Positions 1-11,568 of a stretch of DNA of 64,000 bases are shown piece by piece. The DNA lies in the NCBI RefSeq assembly GCF_003073045.1, contig NC_037592.1:14998384-15062383 (forward strand). Direction: 5' to 3'. The notes under the pieces were generated by a model that saw only the letters and a program-made list of their open reading frames with translations, made no database searches and was not told the DNA's origin. Made by a program: the position numbers and the translations under genes. Numbering within the stretch: position 1 is the stretch's first letter; every line of letters begins with the position of its first letter. This stretch comes from Pomacea canaliculata. Taxonomy: Eukaryota; Mollusca; Gastropoda; Architaenioglossa; Ampullariidae.

Positions 1-1269
1 TTGACTATAAAAAGTTCTATAAGCCTGAATATGTCACGTCAACGCCTTTTGAATATACATAGCATTTTAGCTGCTGGTGGACTCCGTGCAACGGTTTGTC
101 CCACTTAAATTTGTCTTGCTGTTTTCCTGCCCACATCACTACCCGATTTGTCGTATTACATTTGCTGATGTTGTCCAAGTGTTAAAACCAGCAGACAGAT
201 GTGTGGGCACAGCTTTGCTGCCTCCCTGTGACGGCTAAATGTTTGGGTGTGAAAATGACTCATGTGAGCACTGGGTGTAAAGGAGACTTGTAGCGCCAAA
301 ACTGAAAGACATTTAATTATTTTCCTTGGAATTCGATGGGGATGGGAGAAAGGAAGTGCAGTGGGTGGGAGGTCACTAGCAGCAGTGGATTTATCAAGCA
401 CGAAGTGCACCACCATGGGCTATTTGCATTTTGTGGATATGCTTTGTCGCAGTCTTGGCCACAACATCCACCAGACCAGAATGACCGATGCACTGCCCTG
501 AAATCACCCATGGGCCTAAGCAGTGGCCTTGTTGCCATAGTCAGTCATGCGGAATATGTTTAAGTTATAGACATAATGATAATTAGACTCCCTTGTATTT
601 AGACATAACATTTCATCAGAAACACAATATTTATCAGCCAATAACAAGAGAAGTGGAGTTTTTGTTAATAGCTGGTGTTGATCCTATTCAAAAGAGGTGC
701 TTGGTCTTTGTTCTGTAGCCAATTGATAGAAGAACACACAGCAATGTTTACTTCTGCATTTTGTTGGTCTATTTATAATATGAAAGTAGTAACCTTGTTG
801 CTGTGGATGAGGATGCAGTGGTGAGGCTTCATCTGAGTTTGCCCTGAAATGATGAGCTTAGTCTTGCATCAGCAACCACAAACTAACTTGTAAAGTAGCA
901 TCCGGAGTGCTTTTGTTGTAAAACTCCATGTCTGTGTGTTTATGTGTATGTAGTGTGTCGATGGTGAAATGCATATATGAATGTAAAGTTACAGCTTCTT
1001 GTATTTATCTAGAAGGAATTTGGGGACAAATGTTCTTTACTATAACATCAGCATTTTATTTTTACCGAGAACTGTGCACAGCTATGCACTTTGTACAAGT
1101 AGATATGCACTGGTAAGAACCCTCTTTGTAAAAATGAAATGATGAATCATCCTCTGCAGTATTCTACTAACCTATATCAAGTAGTTGAAGAGCACTAATA
1201 GCTATCACAGCATAGATGCTTGGGTCAGAAAGGTCCATCTGCAGATACTGTTTCTTCTCCATGTAACAG
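1..1269 (+). other. Intron of PLCL (no exon recognised)
   Basis: No exon of the PLCL gene could be identified here on the plus strand. The exons coding for the N-terminus, the PH domain and most of the EF-hand region must lie left of the window. Short open frames on both strands lack recognisable protein content. No promoter is evident. Confidence 0.5.
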
Positions 1270-4200
1270 ATGCAGAGGGTGACCAAGGAAAAGTGCTTGG
1301 ACATCATCAGCCAGTTTGAGCCCTCTAAAGAGGGTAGAAAACGATGTCAGCTAGGCATTGATGGTATGGTTTGTAAAAAAAATGGTTGCTTTTTTTGTGC
1401 ATCTTTTTAGAATAGCTACATTTATTTAGGCTGCTGAACATTTTTGCTGGCCTAGAACATTGTAATTCTCGTCATTTCTAAAGATGACAGCCAAAACTTG
1501 CATCCACTAAATTTCCATCATTAAGTAGACTGAAAACGTTTTTAGTATTCAGGTAGACATCATTTATTCCTTTTACCTCTTCCTCTCTAGTGGTGGCATC
1601 TGTTTACAGGGCTCGCTGCTTGCCGTAATATAGCCTTAGTTGCTGACACGGTGTAAAACACCAATCCCCCCCCCTCCTCTCTAGTGCAGACATACCATGA
1701 TACATCTGCTAACATATGTCTAAGCAAAACGAAACATGTATGTCAGGAATTTCTCTAAGGATATTGATAATTAACACAAAGGGTACATAACATTGGTATC
1801 TAGATTTAAAGAACAGTCTCAAAAATATATTAACACAAAGCAATGGACATATCAAGACAAATAAAGCTTATAACATATATTGGGACTGTCAGACACATCA
1901 TGATAACAAAGCTGCCTGAAGAATAAGATGTTTTAGCAAAGCTTTGTGAGTTTATAAAACTTTTGTGTGGGGTTCATGTAGCCCATGCCTATTGTTAGCA
2001 TTCTTCTTAAGTGAGTAAATTCATAATGACATGAAGTTTCTGTGAAAAAATTACTTGAATAATTTCCAGGCTTTACTGCCTACCTTCTGTCAGAGGAATG
2101 TGATCTCTTTGACCCTGAACATCTGACAGTGTGCCAGAACATGAACCATCCACTTACCCATTACTTCGTTGCCTCCTCACACAATACGTGAGTTGGATGT
2201 AAATGTTATTTCTTGTCACTTTTGCATATTCCAGAGTTTTTCAATTTCATGCTGTGAATTTTAAATTACCTCAAGATTTTACTGCAATTTTACGGTATTC
2301 CAATTTTTATGCTTTTTAAATATTTGCAACTTTTTTCTGCATGGAATTTTCTTACATAAATTTGGTATTTGTTCGTGAAGTTGTAAATGATTTATAATTG
2401 TTTGACTTAGGTATTTGATGGAGGACCAGTTAAAGGGACCTTCAAGTATAGAGGGATATGTTCGTGCACTTAGGAAAGGCTGTCGGTTTGTAGAGCGTAT
2501 GTCTCATTCTTGACACTATATTATTATTTTATTACTGAAACGCATACCTGGCTAATAGCAAAACAGCTACTGATATACATCATTGAGATGGGTGTGTATT
2601 TGTAATAATCATTCATTTTACAAACTGCACTTCCCATGTAAAGGCAAGCTCAATACGTATATGTGTGTGTGTGAGAGAGAGAGACCAGATACAAAATATA
2701 TATATCTAATGTAAATGTGGTCAGTATATTTCTTTCATGTGTTGTTCCATTTGGCTAATTGGTTAAAAAAAAATGAAAATTACATGCTTCTTTGATTGTT
2801 ATATACAGTGGACTGCTGGGATGGCCCAAATGAGGAGCCTGTCATTTATCATGGTCATACGCTGACAACAAAAATCTCCTTTAGATCTGTCATTGAAACA
2901 ATCAACGAATATGCATTTGAAGTTTCAGAGTAAGTGGATAGTTGTCACTGTGTTACTGTAAGGACCATGGACTGGTGCAAATTGTTATGGTTCATGCTCA
3001 TGTTGAGTTAATGTGTCAGACTAATCTACTCAGTTGCATTTATTTTATTTCATTGTTCAAAAATTGTGCCTTAAAGAAAGCTCTGTACTATATATATAAG
3101 CAAAATGGGAGATTATTTTGTATTTTTTGTTCTATCACTCAAAAGTTTATCATATGTGAAAAAGCCTGCTTCAGATACTTATATAATTAAATTACTCCCT
3201 TGTTGGATTGCACATTATTTCTTCATCTTGTGAGTATAATGCCTAAATATTGGAATTATGGGCCATATTTGCTTTGAATCTTGTTTGGTAAGGTGCTTAT
3301 CTTTACCATTTTTGTAAATGGACACAGATTCTGTATTTTGTGGTAGCCTTAAAAACTATGCTGCCTGATCAATACTAATGATATTGTGTTGATGTGTACA
3401 GATACCCTGTGTACCCTGCATAGAAAGCCACTGCAGTGTCAAGTGCTAATGCTACTCCTTGTGTTTATGTTTGCAGATACCCTGTGATTCTCTCCATAGA
3501 AAACCATTGCAGTGTCAAACAGCAGCAGGTGATGGCACACTGCATGACAGAGGTCTTTGGGGACAAACTTTATCTCAATTCTGTTGATGAAAAGCAGACC
3601 TCGCTACCTTCTCCTGAGTCCCTGAAAGGACACATCTTAATAAAAGTAAAAAAAACAAGGAAATATTTTCCTTCTTGTATCTAAAATTGATTGAATAGTT
3701 TTACAAAACAAACATAAATCTGCATGATTTATTCAGGTGACCTAACTTTTCTCTAACCTGCCAACTCTAGTTTAGTCAGTGTATTTTTGAATATTATTAT
3801 TTTGTCTACTATTTGGAAATAAAGAAACTTTTGCCTTGAAATATTTGCAGTATTAAAAAAGAATGTCTTTATCAGTTAATAGGACTGAAGCCTATTTACT
3901 GTGTTCATTTTACATCTGCAATTGTATGCATACATATATGGCAGAATGTTTTAAGTTTTGTCAGATGCATTTTTACTTGTTGTCCCCTTACACACTTTTA
4001 CACTTACACGTCTGTGACTAATGATACAAATAATTTGATTTGTTTCTGGAGACTTATTGTCCATTCACAGGCTAAAAAACTGCCTGCAGAAACAGATACC
4101 AATGAGGGATATGTTACTGATGAAGATGAAGGAGCTGAACCAGAAAAAAAGCGCAACAGTAAAAGAGTGAGTGCCTGTACACAAATGCTTGTGTTTAAAA

Positions 4201-7200
4201 ACTCTTTAATGAAAGATGCTTTTGGAACAGATACCCTTTAATTCTTTCATGGAGAACTACTGCAGTGTCAAATGCTAATTGCACGTCTTAGGTATAGATC
4301 CCTGGAGAATTTCTTGCTGGAGATGTAACATGTTCATGATATTGAAATAGTCTTATTTTTCATTTAAGTTTTAATTGTATGAAATTAATTTAGACTATAA
4401 ACCTTTTCCCCTTTCAGGAAGGTTCAGTAAAAAAACATAAGCTTGCCAAGGAGCTGTCAGATGCAGTGAACTACTTTGTCTCAAGACGCTTTGATGACTT
4501 TCACTCATGTCAGCAGAAGCGTGAGTCACACTTAGAGTTGATCATTACATTACCCTTGTGTCAAGCTTATCATTATCACTACTAATCATTACCACCACAG
4601 ACAGATACCCGAAAAATATACTTTAACACCTGTGATTCTTGCTGTTGTATACAGAGAAGTACTGGGAACTGAACTCGCTGAGTGAATCACAGGCTTTGAA
4701 GCTAGCAATATCACATGCCGAGGAGTTTGTCAACCACAACAAACGCTACCTATCACGTGTCTACCCCAACAGTATGCGGGTAGATTCCAGCAACTTCAAC
4801 CCACTTGACCTCTGGACTTGTGGCTGTCAGATAGGTGAGATAAAGTATATGATAAAGTAACATTACATGTCCTTCTTTGTCAAGAGCGGAACTTAGAAAA
4901 AAGAGTGTTATTAAAAAAAAAAGACATTTTCTTGAAAATGTTGCTGGAGAGTTTTTCAACTCTTGATTGGCTGGTTTTTATATTTAGGTAAAGGGGAGAA
5001 TGAGCTAGTAGTATTTTTAATATATAACTCTTGGTACCTTTTCATATAATGTCCCTCTGTACACCTTTTTGCTGCTATGTTTCCAAATAAGTTTCAGAGC
5101 TTTAGCATTGAATTTAATTCATTGTATTGCATTTTATTTTAATAAAATTACATGTTTTATTAACTTTCTGACTTCGAATTTAAAATTGAAATCTACTGTT
5201 TGCCTTTCTGTACTGCAGTAGCATTAAACTACCAGACTGCTGGCCTCATGATGGATTTATACAACGGGTGGTTTTTGAAAAATGGGGGCTGTGGCTATGT
5301 GCTCAAGCCAGCTAATCATGAGGGAAGAGATTGCCTACTTTAGTGCCAACACGCGTGATGCCATCCCTGGAGTTTCACCACAAATTCTACATATAAAGGT
5401 ATGCTTACAGCCATGATCTGATTGCAATAAGCAGTATCTTGATTTTCATAGTCAAATTTGCAAAACAATCACCAAATTGGCTTTTTGCATATATTATTTC
5501 CTATGAAATAAGAAGTACTGTAGATGTTTCAAATGAAATTTTTAGTCAAGTATTTAGGATCAAGTTGACCAAAAATTAAGTTGGGCTTACATGATGGGCA
5601 TAGACATTCTAAATTGTTTCCATTCGAAATTTTGAGTTGTGAAAGAACTGTTTACTTACAATTGCATCTAAAGCAAAGCTCTGGCCTAATTCATGGAAGA
5701 CATCTTGTTGTCAAGCAGTGTTATAGTCCAAGATGCAGCTCCACTACTTAATTTTCAGACTTCTAAATGTGAAGGTCAGAATGCGAATATCATGAATCTG
5801 AGGACTGTGGCATGGAAGAATGCCACTACATAATTGAAAAACCTTCTTTTATGCCATGCTGAATCTGGTGGCACTGGAAGTAGAGTTTATGTAGATTTTT
5901 GCTTGTAAATAAAGCCTACACGCACTCTGCCTCCTCAAGAGTAGGATGCAAGCAAGATAAATTGATCTGCAGCCTTCCCTCCTGTATGTTGATACACCAC
6001 TGCCTGTAACTTGTATATTACAAGCTACCAGAGTTCTGATGCCACCTGACCCTCCAGCATCTCTCAACATTTTCTTATAAAGTGGTCCAGCTTAAGTTAG
6101 GTTCAGTTTGTTTTCTCCCATTAAAAAGGATCGAAACCAAGCAGCTTTTATGAATTGTTCTGGAGATGTGCTTAAGATATAAAAACGGATTTCTTTGCAA
6201 TCCAGAATTAGGTGCAAAATTAATTCAAAATATCAGTCTCCTTTAAGACAAATTTGCTAGTCTAAGTGCCAATAGAACTTTTGAAGGATTTTCAGAATTT
6301 CTTTTGACAAGTATTTTTCCAGTTAGTGTGTGTGTTTCTCAGATCATAAGTGGACAGAACTTCCCCAAGCCCAAAGGATCGGCTGCCAAAGGAGATGTAA
6401 CAGATCCGTATGTGACTGTTGAGGTCTTTGGCATTCCCTCAGACTGTGCTGAAGAAAGGACAAAAACTGTGCCCCACAATGGTCTGTTTTTTATTTTTAA
6501 AAAGCTGCATTTCAAAGTTAGTAGCCAAAGAAAGATTGATGAAAAGATCTAACAACTAAATGATATTGTGGAATCCACAATGTATACATACATGCAAGCA
6601 GACAAGACATGTAATGAATAAAAAATTCTTCATAGTCCCTCTTGGACATTGAATCATGTGTTTTAATTTTATGTGCAGGATACAATCCCATTTTTGATGA
6701 AAGCTTTGAGTTCCAAATCAACTTGCCGGAATTAGCGCTGGTTCGCATTGCAGTGTTGGATGATGATTACATTGGTGATGAGTTTATTGGACAGTACACT
6801 ATTCCATTTGAATGTATGCAGACAGGTAGAAATCATATTTTTGATCTTCAATCAGTTAAATCAAATTTTAATCATATCTTTTCTTTTAGGAGATAGAAGC
6901 TATATTTCTAATGTTAAAAGCATAGCTTTCCTGGCAAGCAAACGTAGAGAAAAAATAATTATAGATCAAGAAGTAGGTATCATAAAAGCAATACGTGGAT
7001 GGTGCTTCAGTTTTCAGTTTTCTTGCCTTGTACTCTTGAAGAAGTGATGTTTAGAACTCATGAACACAGCAGTTCACTTTTTTATTTTATGAATTTCTGA
7101 TTTTTCTACCCCCTTTCAGGTTACCGACATATACAGCTGCTGTCCAATACAGGCAACCCCATGCCCAACTGTACCCTGTTCGTCCATGTGGCCATCACCA

Positions 7201-9952
7201 ACAAGCGTGGTGGAGGGGTCAGTTGTTGTGCCTGTTAAGCAGTGGTTGCTTAAATATAAAAATGGACTTCCACTGTTTTCTTAACATTTAACCACAAGAT
7301 AGTTCTTTGTGTGTGTGTGTATATATAAGTGTGTGTTTGTGCACCTGTTTTTGTGTGATCCTGCATGTGTGAATGAAAGCATAAATGATCTTTTGTTAAG
7401 AGTTATCACACCTAACATTTTGATTATGAGCAGTGTCTACAACTTAAGTGTTTTATATGTAGATGAAGTCATTTGAACTTCTGGGAAGTATATGCATAAT
7501 AAAGAAGATGTGATTCTAGCTTTTGCACTCTGTTTAGAAGGCTTACAGACGAGGCATGTCTGTCAAGAAAATCAAAAGATCACGGGACTATGCCAGCATG
7601 AAGACAGTTGGGGTTAAGTCCATTGATGAGACATTCAGGGTGGCTACCACACCTCTGCGTGAGGGTGCTGATCTTCGTGATGGTGTGCTGGTGGCTCTTG
7701 CAAACTTCAAAGAAGCTTGTGGCTTATCAGCTATTTCTAACATCAAACAATGCATCCGTCTTCTTTCAACCCGTATTGCTAATTCTGGTGACCATGCAAC
7801 CCTCAATTACGTAATGCATGGGGAGGTGAGGCATTTAGCTATTTAGAGCCAAGCATACCAGAAATGAAATTGAGACATTTTTAATCAATCTTAATCACAA
7901 AAGAAACAGATATATTAAATTTTTAAGACTGATTTAGTCTTAATTTTTATTCAAGCCAAGGGCACACATTCTATTTGCAATGGTTTCCACTTATGTTGGC
8001 AGTGGCCATACTTGGAAGCCCAGGGAAATCTGCCAGAGATTCTCAAAAAGGCTTTGTCTTCCTTTGAAGAGGTGAAAGAGTTTTCACATTAAGTAGTAAC
8101 TTAAAACTTTTGAGTTAGATCCCTCCTCTTTTATGCCAGATAATATGAATCTTGGTATAAATTCTTATGAAGGTTTTTCATTAATGAATTGCAAATAATT
8201 AACAAGCATTATGTAGGTATTAACAGTTTTTATTTAATTTTTGGACCTTGAGGGCTTTTTTTAATTGTAACGAATATGCAACTGTTTCTTTTTTATTAGC
8301 TAATTCAGGAGTGCAAGAACATAATAGAGAATGCAGACATTGTTTATGAAAAGGTAAGTACTGCTTTTAAGGATATTTTTTCTTTTGGCTTTCAGGAAAC
8401 TGTAATAAAATGTGCAATCCACATTACTTGGTTTCCTCCCAAGTCTGGTAATATTTGTCCACATTTAAGTAACTGAATGTTCGTGAAAACAAATGCTTCA
8501 GTATATATGAACAAAATTTATGAAGTTGATTTAGTCTTTTAGCATGAAAACATTTAATATTGCATGTTGTTTTCTGGTGTTTTAGGTTGCAGGCATATCA
8601 GACAGGTAACAATTGTTTGGCAAGCACTGCTTTGCTAATAATTCACAAATTGTGGTACACAAATGCAGAGTAGAAAGGAAAGCAATGAACTGCCATGTTT
8701 TTGTTGCAGCTGCTGCATTGTCAGCAAGCCGGTCTGGAGTGGCATGAAGACCTGGATAATGTCTGTCAGGTGGCAGGGCTCAGGGGACGCAAGCTAGCCA
8801 AGGTAAAATTCACCTGCTTTCCCAAAATTTACTTCTGTAGCTGTAAATTTTTTTCTTTAGTCTACTTCAATCCAGCTTTCTTCATATGTTGTTATCTTTT
8901 TGACAGACTCTGGAGACACTGCATTGTACACTGATGCATAAAGCTGCAAAATGAAGTGTAAAAATTGCAAGAATTGCAATCTTCAAAGAATTCAGTAACA
9001 TTAAACTTGCCACCTAACCTCTCTTTGGTGAGGATTTACTTTATGAAATGGCATGATGAAAATACCTTTAAGAATCCAAAATTGTTCTCTCGTTACTGGA
9101 TACCTCATATTTCTGTCCTATGCAAACTTAATATAAATATTTTTAATATGTATGTCCTAGGCTGTTGAGAACTTTGCTTGGAACATCAGAGTTCTTAAAG
9201 GTCAAGCTGACCTGCTGTCTCAGGCCAAAAAGGACTGCATTGAGTATATCAGGCAGGTGAGGATATGTTGTAAATTTTTCTTTTAGCCCATTCCGTTTGT
9301 ACATACACAAACCATTTCATATAGCTTTTTACTTTTTTAATGCAAATTTTTGGTTTTGACAGATTAAGGAAGCAGCAATTTCTACTGGCCTGGACAAGGA
9401 CAAAGAGATAGGAATATGTGATCCTGTGTCCCCTGCTGAACTTGGGGGAGAGAATGGCATGGTTGGTGAGTTGTGGGACGAAGTTCTTTTCATAGAATCA
9501 ACCTGGTTACCTACAGCTATTTCCTACATTTTTTTTAAGTGGATAGCATGTCAAGATGTTTTTAAAGCAAACCAATATGCTGATACCTGAAAATGAATAC
9601 ATGATTTGTGGATGTGTTGAGTGTGACTTTTGCAACATAACAGTATTCTTTGGTATGCCAAAAATGCTATTTTCTTGGTTGAGAATATTCTTTTTCTCGA
9701 CCTGAGTTTGTTCTGCTCCAGCTATCATATTTTTTCAAGAGCTTATAACTGCCTTGTTTTTAACATATTACAGAAGATTCACTCATTCAGAAAATCAGGT
9801 TGTGCATATTGATTGTTAATGTTTGTTTTCACAGTGGTGGCCCCGTTTGAGTCGAAAATATAGCTATTACTCAAATAATGTTACAGATGCTTGGTTTCAT
9901 TTCTTTTTCAGATCCAGATGATGTTCAAATGAGCCAAGCAGGAAGAAGCTAG
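1270..9952 (+). CDS. PLCL: Phospholipase C-like protein (PLCL/PRIP), 5'-partial, 19 exons visible
   Basis: Exons: 1270-1363 (could start at 1276), 2070-2187, 2411-2496, 2809-2929, 3477-3645, 4071-4166, 4418-4520, 4655-4834, 5219-5398, 6343-6481, 6679-6825, 7120-7217, 7538-7825, 8003-8071, 8300-8353, 8710-8802, 9161-9256, 9363-9465, 9912-9952. The roughly 758 visible residues run through the end of the EF-hand region, the X box (SSHNTYLMEDQ), an acidic linker ([11 protein letters not shown]), the Y box ([20 protein letters not shown]), a C2 domain ([32 protein letters not shown]) and the long helical C-terminus typical of PLCL1/2 ([21 protein letters not shown]). Vertebrate members are catalytically dead InsP3- and phosphatase-binding scaffolds. 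Here the usual inactivating change is absent: the text reads YHGH, not YTGH. Exon 5219-5398 carries one surplus base that breaks frame; all other exons are phase-consistent. The stop codon is at 9950-9952. Confidence 0.93.
1590..1685 (+). repeat. SINE-like 3' fragment in PLCL intron
   Basis: The stretch contains GGCATCTGTTTACA, TAGTTGCTGACACGG, GTAAAACACCAATCC and a C-run. Very similar text occurs in reverse orientation near 13370-13435. The TTGCTGACACGGxGTAAAACACC block resembles a conserved 3' segment I recall from molluscan tRNA-derived SINEs. The 5' tRNA-like head is not evident here. Confidence 0.4.
3398..3449 (+). repeat. Decayed intronic copy of the start of a PLCL exon
   Basis: The intron just before exon 3477-3645 contains about 50 bp resembling the 3' splice site and first codons of that exon. 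Both begin CAGATACCCTGTG and share CATAGAAA and TGCAGTGTCAA. The copy is not in a usable frame. A second relative lies at 4226-4276. The two copies share a following TGCTAAT that the exon lacks, so they are closer to each other than to the exon. Confidence 0.6.
4226..4276 (+). repeat. Second decayed intronic copy of the same PLCL exon start
   Basis: This resembles the beginning of exon 3477-3645: ACAGATACCC, then ATTCTTTCATGGAGAAC, then CTGCAGTGTCAAA. Compared with the exon it is one base short, so it could not splice in frame. It lies in the intron after exon 4071-4166. Confidence 0.55.
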
Positions 9953-11568
9953 GTTGTAGTCTTTCAGAGACATTTTTATTGATGACGATTCCATCACAGT
10001 GGGGGGAGCAGTGGTTATATTTATGGACAATACTGCTGAGACCTTTTAGATCAGCTAAGGATATAACATGGATATCACCAGCCTGCAAAACTGTCCAACA
10101 TGATTTAGCATGTGTACACCCTCATGCAGGAAACCTGCAGCCAGTACATTTTTAATGCTTGCAGTGTGGTAACATCCTGCATGTGATTAAATGAACCGTC
10201 CGGGGCACTATAAAGAGACTGTGCAGCATGCATGACTATGATTTGTGGAAACATCACCTGAAATGACTGGGAAGTCCCCCAGGTGTGTGAGTAGAGGGAT
10301 GTTCCTTCTAGCTGTGCAGTTGAAAGTGCATAATTGCAGTGGGCTTGACATGCAGGATGAAGGATGAGGAAGAGTTGGGAATGGGTTTTCCAACACTCAA
10401 ACATGAGGAATCTCATCACCTGCATTATAGTCGTAGCATGAATGTGTCTGTCTGGATTCAAACCATCTAGAATTTTGTGCTGGTTGAACTATTTTTCTCT
10501 GCATGTCTTTTTTTTTAAATCTGTCCTCCAGCAGGCATATAAATACAGCATCATTCATCTCACAGGTGTGTAAGGCATAAGAAAATGCCCTTGTGCCTTT
10601 GACACACCATGACAGTAATAGCCTGTGTAGTTAATGCCACCTCTCAAATATCTTGATTGTAGATCATAGTGCAAGATCAGGATGTGTCATGCTGTCTCTG
10701 GGTCATTTAATTGTACATCAGTTGCACCTGTTGCAAAAGATAAAAAGGCAGGGGTTGTTGAGGCATTCTGGCAATTGCTTTGCTGACTGCCTTAGAAAAG
10801 AATCTCTGGTCATGGCAGCCAACAAGCCAGGAGGTAGAAATCCATAGATTTGTTTTGCCGTAAGGCCACTATTATGTGATATGCTTGATGGGGCAGTGGA
10901 TTTGGAATGTTTTGTTACCCACTGTCACCTCAGGCTTGATTGTTTACAACTGTTTTAAGATGTGCCTGTGATTGTATTGTCAGTGGAAGAGCAGCTTTAG
11001 GAAACATTTTGGGTGTTTGGTGTGATGTAAAGTAGTCCTCCATCATGATCTGACTTGACACTTGTAATCTATACGGCCCTGTCAATCAAGCCAACACATG
11101 TTCAGTACAATACCTCAGTAACACAACATACTTTTCATACACTGTTCCTTGAACTTTTTTAATTTAAATAAATTGAACACTTTATTTAACTGTAAATGTA
11201 ATATCATTTAATTCTGATTTTTAAAAGTCCTTTTTCATCCCCGCTTGTAAGAGAAGGATGCACGTGTTCTGTTTTGTGATGTCTGTGGCACACCACTGCT
11301 GGCAGTCTTGTCTACAGCTTCATCATTCAAAAAGTCATTCATAAGGGTCATTCAAACGTCCAATACAGGCTTGAACACAGGCATGGCCTATATTCAATAA
11401 GCCAAACGCTAGCTATTAACATAACATAGGAACTTGATAACAATCAACTAAACAGATTTGACCTGGCATACAGACTGTTGGAAACGACACACACACTCAA
11501 GGACTGTCAATTGCACCCTCTTCTGTTAGGGTTCTCAATCAGTAGTCTCTTTCTGTGTTTTCACAGTT
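9953..11568. other. Facing 3' untranslated regions of PLCL and PDHX
   Basis: No coding exon is recognised. The PLCL 3'UTR runs from 9953 to about 11.19 kb, and the PDHX 3'UTR, on the other strand, from 11568 down to about 11.16 kb. A 118-codon minus-strand open frame at 10105-10461 has no domain character and is taken as chance. Confidence 0.6.
11167..11186. terminator. Facing poly(A) signals for PLCL (+) and PDHX (-)
   Basis: AATAAA occurs on the plus strand at 11167-11172 and on the minus strand at 11186-11181. Each lies downstream of a gene's stop codon, at 9952 and 11569 respectively. If both are used, the two mature transcripts end within a few tens of bases of each other, possibly overlapping. 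Confidence 0.6.

Noticed and set aside
10105-10461. 118-codon open frame on the minus strand
   Set aside because: It lies inside the PLCL 3'UTR, shows no domain or splice context and reads as low-information sequence.
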